64,000 bases of DNA from Pseudoalteromonas sp. Scap06. Lineage in GTDB: Bacteria > Pseudomonadota > Gammaproteobacteria > Enterobacterales > Alteromonadaceae. Where the stretch lies: assembly GCF_013394165.1 (NCBI RefSeq), contig NZ_CP041331.1:620001-684000 (forward strand), read 5' to 3'. How positions within the stretch are numbered: position 1 is the stretch's first letter; the number at the start of each line of letters is the position of its first letter. A program made the translations under genes and the position numbers. Below are positions 8,924 through 17,105 of this stretch, piece after piece. The notes beneath the pieces are model-generated. The model saw nothing but the letters and a program-made list of their open reading frames with translations. It was not told where the DNA came from and ran no database searches.

Positions 8924-10543
8924 ATGCGTACTCTTTTTTTTCTTGTTTTTTTTCTTGGTTTATCTGGCTGTGCTAGCGATTCTGTCAATAAACCTGCAGC
9001 ACAGTATTTAACAGTTCTTCATACCAATGATAACCATGGTCGCTTTTGGCATAATGAAAAAGGCGAATATGGCATGGCAGCCCGTAAGACCCTAATTGAC
9101 CAGTTAAGAGCAGAGGCAAAGACACAGGGACATCAGGTGTTATTGTTATCAGGCGGTGATATCAACACTGGTATTCCGGAGTCGGACCTACAATTTGCTG
9201 AGCCCGATTTTAAAGGTATGTCGAAAATCGGCTATGATGCAATGGCTCTAGGAAACCATGAGTTTGATAACCCAATAAGTGTATTAAAACAGCAACAAAA
9301 ATGGGCTAACTTTCCTCTTTTATCGGCAAACATTTTCGATAAACAAACTAACGAAACAGTTTTTGAGCGCTATAAAATATTTAATAAAGGTAACTTAACC
9401 ATTGCCGTTATTGGCTTAACAACAACGGATACCGCAAAAATTGGTAACCCTCAATACATTGGCCATTTGGATTTTAAAGATCCGGTTAAAGTAACTGCCT
9501 CACTCACCCAAAAACTAAGAGCAAAATATAACCCGGACATTACCATTGCAGTAACGCATATGGGCCACTATGCAGATGCTAAAAATGGGATCAATGCCCC
9601 TGGTGATGTCACACTTGCTCGCTCTTTAGATAAAAATGCCCTTGATATGATTATTGGTGGCCACTCTCAAGAGCCAGTGTGTATGGCTGCTAAAAACGTT
9701 ACTGATGAGAACTTTAAACCGGGTTTAGCCTGTAAACCAGATCAGCAAAATGGGACATGGATAATGCAAGCCCACGAATGGGGTAAGTATGTGGGCAAAG
9801 CAGAATTTAAATTAGAAAACGGTCAATTATCTCTACTGAGTTATCAATTATTACCCGTTAATTTATATGTCGATAAAAAGCAACCAGACGGCAGCATAAA
9901 AGCCGTTCTAGCTGCAGATTACATTAAACCTGACTCTGCATTACAGACCTTTTTGGCAGCATACCAACAAAAGGGTGCTAAGCAAATTGAGGGGAAAATT
10001 GGCTTCGTCAATTACAGGCTTGAGGGAGATCGCAATAAAGTACGCTTTGAGCAAACAAACCTTGCGCGCGTTATTATCCAAGCACAAATGAACACTGTAG
10101 GTGCCGATTTTGGTATTATCAGTGGTGGCGGTGTTCGCGATAGTATTAATGCGGGTGACGTGAGTTATAAAGATATACTTAAAGCACAACCTTTCAAAAA
10201 CCGTGTCGCCTATATCGACTTTAAAGGCAGTGAAATTTTAACCTATTTAAATGTCGTGACACGTTTCCCACCAGACTCTGGTGCTTACATGCAGTATCAT
10301 AACTTAGCATTTGAATTAAAAGCTGGGCAGGTAACTGACGTATTTATCGCCGGCAAGCCACTTGATATAAACAAAACATACCGCATGAGTATTAATGAAT
10401 ATAACGCCTCTGGTGGCGATAATTATCCAAAAATCACAAAAATGGTGGGTTTTGTAAGCACCGATGAAACTGACTCGCAAGCTTTAAAACGGTTTTTTAC
10501 TGAGCATAGCCCTGTTGATGCACGTGAATTTGCACCTAAGTAG
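8924..10543 (+). CDS. ushA: UshA/NutA-type 5'-nucleotidase / UDP-sugar hydrolase lipoprotein
   Basis: Two-domain metallophosphoesterase that dephosphorylates nucleotides outside the cytoplasm so the nucleosides can be taken up. Metal-site motifs are all visible: D36 and H38 (HTNDNHGR), D79 (GGD), GNHE at 110-113, H212 (THMGH) and H247 (GGHSQEP). The C-terminal substrate domain (NRLEGDR-like segment, SGGGVRDS, ASGGDNYP) is intact. The 539 residues fit E. coli UshA (550). A lipobox, LSGC (cysteine 16), replaces the plain signal peptide of E. coli, as in the Vibrio NutA form. It fits the nucleic-acid scavenging theme with the nuclease at 12702. Confidence 0.93.
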   Translation: MRTLFFLVFFLGLSGCASDSVNKPAAQYLTVLHTNDNHGRFWHNEKGEYGMAARKTLIDQLRAEAKTQGHQVLLLSGGDINTGIPESDLQFAEPDFKGMSKIGYDAMALGNHEFDNPISVLKQQQKWANFPLLSANIFDKQTNETVFERYKIFNKGNLTIAVIGLTTTDTAKIGNPQYIGHLDFKDPVKVTASLTQKLRAKYNPDITIAVTHMGHYADAKNGINAPGDVTLARSLDKNALDMIIGGHSQEPVCMAAKNVTDENFKPGLACKPDQQNGTWIMQAHEWGKYVGKAEFKLENGQLSLLSYQLLPVNLYVDKKQPDGSIKAVLAADYIKPDSALQTFLAAYQQKGAKQIEGKIGFVNYRLEGDRNKVRFEQTNLARVIIQAQMNTVGADFGIISGGGVRDSINAGDVSYKDILKAQPFKNRVAYIDFKGSEILTYLNVVTRFPPDSGAYMQYHNLAFELKAGQVTDVFIAGKPLDINKTYRMSINEYNASGGDNYPKITKMVGFVSTDETDSQALKRFFTEHSPVDAREFAPK

Positions 10544-10563
10544 TGATCTAGTGTGAACATTAT

Positions 10564-10591
10564 GAGTGTCATTAAAATGCTAATGGCACTC
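10564..10591 (+). terminator. Probable ushA terminator
   Basis: GAGTGTCATTA and TAATGGCACTC form an 11-bp stem with one mismatch and a six-base loop, 20 bp after the ushA stop. The following tract is only weakly T-rich, so efficiency is uncertain. Confidence 0.45.
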
Positions 10592-10651
10592 TTCATTAAG
10601 GTTTATGTGATAAGCTCAGTTAAATCATTATCCTAAGCAGTTAATTCGAAA

Positions 10652-11596
10652 TTATTTCCCTATTATCTCTATATTCCCTTGGTTAACATTTACTAAGCCA
10701 TAGCTATGCATCCGTGATCGAGAGCCCTCTCCAAATGCCTTTGGCGGGTAATACAGCTCCTTCTGCTCTGGGCAATCATTCAATACATCATCTAACGCCG
10801 CACGAATTTCACTCAGGGTTTTTTCTAAACTGTTATTAAAGTTTGGTCGTTTTCTGATGGTATGCCCGAGTTCAACTAAACGATAAAAGTACTTATTGGC
10901 AAGTTCTAACAGCTCCTCGGGTACATTTTTATTATGGTTAAGTTTAATCTCTGGATTATTAGTACAAAACTCAACAAGCGCTAAATAAAAACACAACGGC
11001 TTATTTGCTAACGCCACTTTTTGCTCGGGATAATAACTACTGGATAAAGTTTTACTTTTTAAATTAATCACGAGTATTAATGGCTTTGATTCTAGTGTAC
11101 TTGGCTCCTGCTCAGTAATGAGTTTTTTATTCCTTTGATAAATTTCAGCCTGCTTTATCATGACCATAATTAATGCACTAACAACAAAAAGTAGTATATA
11201 AAAAGTCATTCTAGTATGCGAAAAATGAGGCTGCTTTAAGGATAAAACTATAAAAACTACACTATTATTACTATTTAGTTTTCGAATAAACTCATCGGTT
11301 TTTAAGGATGAAATAAACTCGTGCTCTGGCACTATCGAAATTACCTCTATACCTGTGCCTTGGATATGAGTATTTACTGTTTGTATATAATGTTGTATCG
11401 CAACTTTATTACCAGAATGTTTAAGAAGCTCATTTGATAAATCGAGCAAAGGTAAGTCTAAAGCGATTTGTTTTTCTATTTGAGCTATTTGTAACTTATT
11501 TACCCGTTGCTGCTTATGTGTTGTTGAAATATAAAACACCAATGAAAATATAATGAATAATATAAAAACACACAATGGCGATATAAGCTTTCTCAT
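10652..11596 (-). CDS. Two-helix membrane protein with C-terminal winged-helix-like domain
   Basis: I do not recognise a named family. What is visible in 314 residues: a basic N-terminus, a membrane helix at about 7-24, a 100-residue extracytoplasmic segment, a second helix at about 129-148 followed by positive charges (cytoplasmic), then a soluble tail. Part of the tail (about 173-272; LVINLKSKTLSS, then LCFYLALVEFCTNN, then SLEKTLSEIRAAL) follows the strand, recognition-helix and wing order of OmpR-type winged helices, so a membrane-bound regulator is possible. Its ATG overlaps the stop of the PhnD-like gene (TAATG), so the two are coupled. The DNA-binding idea is inference. Confidence 0.6.
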   Translation of the reverse strand: MRKLISPLCVFILFIIFSLVFYISTTHKQQRVNKLQIAQIEKQIALDLPLLDLSNELLKHSGNKVAIQHYIQTVNTHIQGTGIEVISIVPEHEFISSLKTDEFIRKLNSNNSVVFIVLSLKQPHFSHTRMTFYILLFVVSALIMVMIKQAEIYQRNKKLITEQEPSTLESKPLILVINLKSKTLSSSYYPEQKVALANKPLCFYLALVEFCTNNPEIKLNHNKNVPEELLELANKYFYRLVELGHTIRKRPNFNNSLEKTLSEIRAALDDVLNDCPEQKELYYPPKAFGEGSRSRMHSYGLVNVNQGNIEIIGK

Positions 11597-12516
11597 TACG
11601 ACTCCCCTATAAAAGTAACGGGGTAGTTATTACATTGCCAATATGGCTCAACATCGTGATAGTATTGAAACGATTGTTCTTTAGACATACTCAATAAGTG
11701 AGATTGTACAGCGCAGAGTAAATCGGTATTGCTATGTTGCATTTTTAAGTACCAACGAGTACCTGCAACATTACTGCTTATGGGCGTAATATAATTTTTT
11801 GAGAAGCGCTTACTATCATTTTCTCTCCAAAAAGAGGCAATCAGGTCAACCTGCCCGTTCGCCAGTAATTCCCGCAATTCATTATGTGAGCTGGCATAGG
11901 TTATTTTTAGTTGAGCAATATTAAGTCCTAATTGCTTAAACGTTTGTTTTGGCAAAATATGTCCAGATCGGCTAGTTGGATAATCTAGCAGGCCTATTTT
12001 TTTGTCTAAAAAATACTGTTTAGTGATCAGAGGCTTCTCTTTTGAAGATATAAAAAACGCGGTGTAATCTGAAAAGCCGACCACTGGCTGATAATTGTAA
12101 GTAGTCTCGGCTCTAAACGCTTCCATAATATTATTTTTAGCTAAAATTAAATCCGCAATGCCTTTACCAACAAACTCTAAGCTATCGACGGTTCTGTAGC
12201 CCCAATAGCCAATAACAGACCCATATTGCTTTGCCACAACTTTATCATCACACAACTTTTTCGTGAGCAATTGAGCAACATACTTTGAGGGTGTAAATAC
12301 TATAAGCTGATTTTGGTTAGCCGTTGCCGTGGTTTGACATGTCGTTGATGTTTCTATCATCACTGGGAAAGCTATTTCTTTTTCATCTACAGCCATTTGA
12401 CCAGCAAACCAACTAAACAACAACACTATAAACATAAATGTAACAATTGCTGTTTTATGCAACATTAACTTTTTAATATCCAAAAAACACCGATCTAAAA
12501 TGAAGTTATAATACAT
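11596..12516 (-). CDS. PhnD-like substrate-binding protein, membrane-anchored or secreted
   Basis: Periplasmic binding protein of the phosphate/phosphonate (PhnD/TAXI-like) fold. After an N-terminal hydrophobic helix (about 22-40), the sequence has the family course: a SKYVAQLLTKKL helix, IGYWGYR, a GKGIADLILAKN segment, IGLLDYPTSRSG, and NGQVDLIASF. No ABC permease or ATPase gene is nearby, so it is not an ordinary transporter component here; coupling to the downstream membrane protein suggests a sensor pair. The start is uncertain: no clear Shine-Dalgarno, and the methionine at residue 18 (12465) is an alternative that gives a normal signal peptide. Binding substrate is unknown. Confidence 0.65.
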   Translation of the reverse strand: MYYNFILDRCFLDIKKLMLHKTAIVTFMFIVLLFSWFAGQMAVDEKEIAFPVMIETSTTCQTTATANQNQLIVFTPSKYVAQLLTKKLCDDKVVAKQYGSVIGYWGYRTVDSLEFVGKGIADLILAKNNIMEAFRAETTYNYQPVVGFSDYTAFFISSKEKPLITKQYFLDKKIGLLDYPTSRSGHILPKQTFKQLGLNIAQLKITYASSHNELRELLANGQVDLIASFWRENDSKRFSKNYITPISSNVAGTRWYLKMQHSNTDLLCAVQSHLLSMSKEQSFQYYHDVEPYWQCNNYPVTFIGES

Positions 12517-12701
12517 TTGAACAATTTTAATTACTTATTACAATAGGTAATTTTACCCATCAAACATAAGGCATTGATAAAAAACAACTTTAAATAAGAA
12601 AATATGAATTTTATTGAGTCCTTTCTATCAACATGAAAAATACGGACAATTGACCTTATAAGGTTTTATAAATTAAATTTCACACTTACTAGGATGCCTC
12701 G

Positions 12702-13556
12702 ATGCAGATAAATGTAAAACATTCGCTTTCATTAACACTTTTAATTAGTGCAATATTTGCAAGCACAGACTGTAATGCATGGGGGCAAAACGGCCACCGC
12801 GTTGTTGGTAAAATTGCAGAGGCCCATGTAAGTGAAACCACCAAGGCCGCACTTATTCCTTATCTCAATGGTGAATCTTTAGCACAAATTTCAACATGGC
12901 CAGATGAAATGCGCTCTGCGCCAGGTGATTTTTGGCAAAAAAAATCATCTCGCTGGCACTATATTAATGCAGATGACAATGCAAAATTTAGCTTTAACCA
13001 CGAACACACTGAACATAAAGAATCAGTAACAAACATATTAGAAGGCATTCACTATTCAATTAAAGTATTGAAAGATGATAAATCAAGCCTTGCAGCAAAG
13101 CAGTTTAGTTTGCGTTTTTTAGTGCACTTAGTCGGCGACAGCCATCAACCATTTCATGCAGGTAGAGCTGAAGATAGAGGCGGGAATCGCATTAAGGTTT
13201 CTTTCTTTAACCAACAAACCAATCTTCATAGCTTATGGGATACTAAGCTGGTAGAAAATGAAAATTTATCTTTTACTGAATACGCTCAATTTATAGATAC
13301 TAATAACAACGAGTTAATTAACGAGTATTTAAACAGTACCCCAACAAGCTGGCTTGAAGAGTCACACAACCTTGCTTTACAAATATATAAATCAACAGAA
13401 GAAAATATTAGCTACGACTATATTTACAACCACACCCCTATTGTAAAAACGCGCTTACAACAAGCGGGCATTCGCTTGGCTGGATTGTTAAATACATTAT
13501 TTGATCCAGCGAGTAAACGTTCAAAAAAAGCTTTAACACTAAAAGCAACAAAATAA
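12702..13556 (+). CDS. Secreted S1/P1-family nuclease
   Basis: Zinc-dependent nuclease expected to cut single-stranded DNA and RNA and to remove 3'-phosphates outside the cytoplasm. The signal peptide ends before W27, so mature protein starts with tryptophan, whose backbone is a zinc ligand in P1 nuclease. All nine ligand positions of P1 can be placed: W27, H32, D68, H86, H142, D146, H152, H176 and D180. A good AGGA Shine-Dalgarno precedes the ATG. Only 43 bp separate it from the following TonB-dependent receptor and no terminator lies between, so the two are probably co-transcribed. Length (284) is normal. Confidence 0.93.
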   Translation: MQINVKHSLSLTLLISAIFASTDCNAWGQNGHRVVGKIAEAHVSETTKAALIPYLNGESLAQISTWPDEMRSAPGDFWQKKSSRWHYINADDNAKFSFNHEHTEHKESVTNILEGIHYSIKVLKDDKSSLAAKQFSLRFLVHLVGDSHQPFHAGRAEDRGGNRIKVSFFNQQTNLHSLWDTKLVENENLSFTEYAQFIDTNNNELINEYLNSTPTSWLEESHNLALQIYKSTEENISYDYIYNHTPIVKTRLQQAGIRLAGLLNTLFDPASKRSKKALTLKATK

Positions 13557-13599
13557 ATTCAGTTTCTAACTTAAATAACCTAAACGGGAAATCAACACT

Positions 13600-16500
13600 A
13601 TGACAAAGCTTCGCCTTTCGAAATTAACTGGGGCAGTAATTCTTGCTCTAGGAGTTTCAACAAGCGCTATGGCTGCTGACACTTCATCTGCAATGCGTGG
13701 TAAGATCACCACACCTTCAGGTGCGAATGCTGCAAACGTTAAAATTAAGGTTGTTCATCAACCTACTGGCACAATCAGTGAGTTAACAACCAATGAAAGT
13801 GGTACTTTTATAGCCAATGGTTTACGTGTTGGTGGACCATACATGGTGATCATCGACTCTGATACATTTAACGACACCACCGTTGAAAACATCTTTTTAA
13901 ACCTTGGTGAAACTTATCGCTTGAAGTCGCAACTAGCACCACTAAATATTGAAAAGATTGAAGTCTCTGGATATAAAATCATCCAACAATCAGGTGGTTC
14001 TAGCAGTACGTTTGGTGAAGATACCATTAATAATATGCCCAGCTTTAATCGTGACATTAAAGACATTGCGCGTTTAAACCCACTTGCAAGTATTAATGGT
14101 AGCGGTCAACTAACTTTTGCTGGTAGTAACCCACGCACGAATGGTTTAACTGTAGATGGCATTGGCCAAAATGATGACTTTGGTTTAAATTTTGGTGGCT
14201 ACCCAACCTCACAACCCCCTGTAGCACTAGATGCGATTGAACAAGTCTCTGTAGATGTTTCGCCTTTTTCGGCTTCTAAAGGAAACTTTGGTGGCGGTAC
14301 TATTAATGCGGTAACAAAGTCTGGTACAAATGAGTTTAAATTTTCTGGCTTTTATGAAATATCTACCCCTGATATATCAGGAGATCTTCTTAATATCGTT
14401 GAAGAAGATGACCTAGATGCGATTGGTCAAAAAACTTTTTCTACTAATAAAGTAGAGCCTATTCAAACAGAAGAAAGGTTTGGCTTTAATGTTGGTGGAG
14501 CAATAATAGAAGATGAGCTGTTTTACTTTGTAAACTATGCAGAATGGTCAAGTGAATCGGATCTTGATTATGGTTTTAGCGGATCAGGTGCTGCAAATGA
14601 ATTTAATACCACTGAAGCTAATTACAACCGTTTCATTTCAATCTTAAATGATGAGTACGGACTGACTGATTCACTCGCGGGTGCTCCAGAGGATACAAAT
14701 AAAAACTTATTAGTTAAGCTTAGCTGGAATGCAAGTGATGATCATCGCCTAGATTTTACTTACCAATGGCAAGACGATCAAGATGAGCGTAATTCAAGCT
14801 ACGGTGGTGATAACATCGTTCTTCAGTCAAATACTTATGCGTATGTTACTAAGTTCAATAATTTTGCCACTAAACTCTACTCAGATTGGACTGAAGACTT
14901 TTCAACTGAAATTGGTATTTCTTATAAAGATGTCATTTCAGACAGCGCGACACGTTCTAATTTAGGAAGTATATCAGTAGACGAAGATGGACGTAATGGC
15001 CCATCTTACAGCTTTGGTACAGATCAATACCGCCATGCAAATCGCTCTGAAACACAAAATTTAACGTTAACATTTGATGCTACTTACTTAACTGATGAGC
15101 ATGAAATAAATTTTGGAGCTCAGTACGAGTCACTTCGTTTATACAATTTATTTGCTCAAAACTCATTGGGCTCATGGAAGTTTGATAGCTTAGAAGACTT
15201 TGCGAACCGCAATGTAGGCTTTTATGATTTCTCTTATCAAAATGCCTACACGAATAATTCGGCTGATACCGCTTATGATGTAAGACGTAATCAACTTGCA
15301 CTTTACATTGAAGATACTTTCTATGTTGGTGACGACTTAGAGGTTACAGCAGGTGTTCGTTATGAACGTTTATCATCAGATGACAAACCTACTCTGAACG
15401 AAAATTTTGCCAGTACTTATGGGTTCACCAATCAAGAAAATCTTGACGGCTTAGATATCATTTTACCGCGTATTGGCTTTAAATATTATGCGACAGAAGC
15501 GCTTACAATTAGCGGTGGTATCGGTCGTTTCCAAGGCGGCATTCCAAATGTTTGGTATAATAACTCATTCCAAAGTGATGGCATCACACTTGTATCGGCA
15601 CCTAATGATGTAATAAATGATTACTACGCTAATAACACTGCTGATATTACCCAAGTGCCTGATGAAATTAAAAACTCTTTGCAGCAAGGCGCTGGTAGTG
15701 TTGCATATATAGACCCAGATTTTAAACTTCCTTCAAGTATTCGTACCCAAGTTGGTTTTGAGTATGATTTTGACTCTGAGCTATTCGGTGACGGCTTTAA
15801 GTGGCAAGCCGAAATCGCGTACCATAAAAAAGAAAATGAAGCTGTATGGCACAATTCTTCAATTACACCTGTTGGCTTAGCTGCTGATGGTGAACGCGTG
15901 ATTAATCAAACTATATATTCAGGTTCACTTACTGATAACGTTGATATTGAAATGACGAACTCATCTGATGATGGTCGCTCAATCATCTTATCAACGGGCA
16001 TTGCCAAAGAGTGGGATAATGGTTTATTTATTTCTGCAAGTTATGCGCATCAAGATGTTAAAGAGTCCTCAGCAGGTTCGGCATCACAGGCAGAAGGTAA
16101 CTATAAACACAATATCACTGTAAACCGCAATGAAGATATTGCTGCTCGCGGGTTTTATGAAATAGAGCATAGCTTTAAAGTTAACCTAGGTTATACCGCT
16201 GAGTTGTTTAGTGGTTATGCAACTAAATTTAACGTCTACTTTGAACGTCGCTCTGGACGTCCATTCAGCTACACAATGGGAATGTATAAAGATGGTGATT
16301 TAGGGGATACTAGCTCACTGTTTACAAACGGTGCTTACTTACCTTACATACCAACCGGTGCTGACGATCCAAATGTAAACTGGGGCGAGTCAAAAATTTC
16401 TTGGGCTGAGTTAGAGCCTCTACTGCAAAGTGCTGGTATTTCTCAACGTGGCGGTATTTTAGCTAAAAACACAGCTACACAACCATGGGTTACAACCATG

Positions 16501-16779
16501 GATGTAAGTATAAAGCAGGAAATTCCTGGCTTTGCTCAAGGTCATAGTGGTGAGGTATACTTCATGATTGATAACTTCGCTAACCTTTTAAATAGTGATT
16601 GGGGCATCGAGAAAAGTCTAAGCTATTCAAATCAAACAATTTATGATTTTGGTGGGCTTGACGACCAAGGTAGATATAAACTTGATAATACCTATGGCGG
16701 CGCTGATGTAAGGAACTACTCGCGAATTAGTAGCTCATCTGCTTGGCAAGCTAAAATCGGTGTTAGTTATAAGTTTTAA
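13600..16779 (+). CDS. Oar-like TonB-dependent receptor with carboxypeptidase-like N-terminal domain
   Basis: Outer-membrane receptor of 1059 residues. A signal peptide (to about residue 25) is followed by a carboxypeptidase-D regulatory-like beta-sandwich (about 30-115; MRGKITTPSG and GPYMVIIDSD), a TonB-box-like stretch (IEKIEVSG), a plug domain (about 130-245; INAVTKSGTN near its end), and a long beta-barrel ending in the aromatic KF. This is the Oar architecture common in Alteromonadales and Xanthomonadales; ligands range from peptides to glycans and are unknown here. It follows the S1/P1 nuclease in probable operon and has a paralogue directly downstream. It ends in a strong terminator. 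Confidence 0.9.
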   Translation: MTKLRLSKLTGAVILALGVSTSAMAADTSSAMRGKITTPSGANAANVKIKVVHQPTGTISELTTNESGTFIANGLRVGGPYMVIIDSDTFNDTTVENIFLNLGETYRLKSQLAPLNIEKIEVSGYKIIQQSGGSSSTFGEDTINNMPSFNRDIKDIARLNPLASINGSGQLTFAGSNPRTNGLTVDGIGQNDDFGLNFGGYPTSQPPVALDAIEQVSVDVSPFSASKGNFGGGTINAVTKSGTNEFKFSGFYEISTPDISGDLLNIVEEDDLDAIGQKTFSTNKVEPIQTEERFGFNVGGAIIEDELFYFVNYAEWSSESDLDYGFSGSGAANEFNTTEANYNRFISILNDEYGLTDSLAGAPEDTNKNLLVKLSWNASDDHRLDFTYQWQDDQDERNSSYGGDNIVLQSNTYAYVTKFNNFATKLYSDWTEDFSTEIGISYKDVISDSATRSNLGSISVDEDGRNGPSYSFGTDQYRHANRSETQNLTLTFDATYLTDEHEINFGAQYESLRLYNLFAQNSLGSWKFDSLEDFANRNVGFYDFSYQNAYTNNSADTAYDVRRNQLALYIEDTFYVGDDLEVTAGVRYERLSSDDKPTLNENFASTYGFTNQENLDGLDIILPRIGFKYYATEALTISGGIGRFQGGIPNVWYNNSFQSDGITLVSAPNDVINDYYANNTADITQVPDEIKNSLQQGAGSVAYIDPDFKLPSSIRTQVGFEYDFDSELFGDGFKWQAEIAYHKKENEAVWHNSSITPVGLAADGERVINQTIYSGSLTDNVDIEMTNSSDDGRSIILSTGIAKEWDNGLFISASYAHQDVKESSAGSASQAEGNYKHNITVNRNEDIAARGFYEIEHSFKVNLGYTAELFSGYATKFNVYFERRSGRPFSYTMGMYKDGDLGDTSSLFTNGAYLPYIPTGADDPNVNWGESKISWAELEPLLQSAGISQRGGILAKNTATQPWVTTMDVSIKQEIPGFAQGHSGEVYFMIDNFANLLNSDWGIEKSLSYSNQTIYDFGGLDDQGRYKLDNTYGGADVRNYSRISSSSAWQAKIGVSYKF

Positions 16780-16813
16780 TCTATAACTTGCACTGCAAAA
16801 ATTTATAAATATT

Positions 16814-16849
16814 AAAAAGCCATTACATTTATGTAATGGCTTTTTTTTT
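16814..16849 (+). terminator. Rho-independent terminator after the first Oar-like receptor
   Basis: AGCCATTACAT and ATGTAATGGCT arms flanked by an A-run and followed by nine Ts. It separates the nuclease-receptor unit from the second receptor, which must have its own promoter. Confidence 0.9.
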
Positions 16850-16982
16850 GAAAAAGTCACTTTTCATCTGTTTGTCATAAAAACTACTTACTATCTGCAC
16901 AGTAAAATATTGAAACATTAATAAAATGCTAAAGTTCACACGAAAAGTGTTTTATAATAAAAAAGTTACAGTTGTATTTTAT

Positions 16983-17055
16983 TTGTAACAATCAAATGAG
17001 GTACACTATGTAAACATTTTTGGTTAGGTGTGTTACTCAGCCTCCTAATCCAAAA
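16983..17055 (+). promoter_or_regulatory. Candidate promoter and 5' leader hairpin of the second Oar-like receptor
   Basis: Within the 326-bp gap between the two receptors, TTGTAA (16983-16988) and TATGTA (17007-17012) are 18 bp apart and could be -35 and -10 boxes. Immediately downstream, TTTTGGTTAGG (17018-17028) pairs with CCTAATCCAAAA (17044-17055) with one bulged base, so the transcript could begin with a stem-loop. The promoter boxes are poor matches; the hairpin is clear in sequence, its role is not. Confidence 0.35.
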
Positions 17056-17105
17056 TTAAAATAAAAAAGCTATTAAAAGTTTATTTAACTACACGGGAAA
17101 ATAAA

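Noticed and set aside
12601..12660. Short ATG frame (about 10 codons) before the nuclease gene
   Set aside because: Too short, weak ribosome site and no overlap with the nuclease start.
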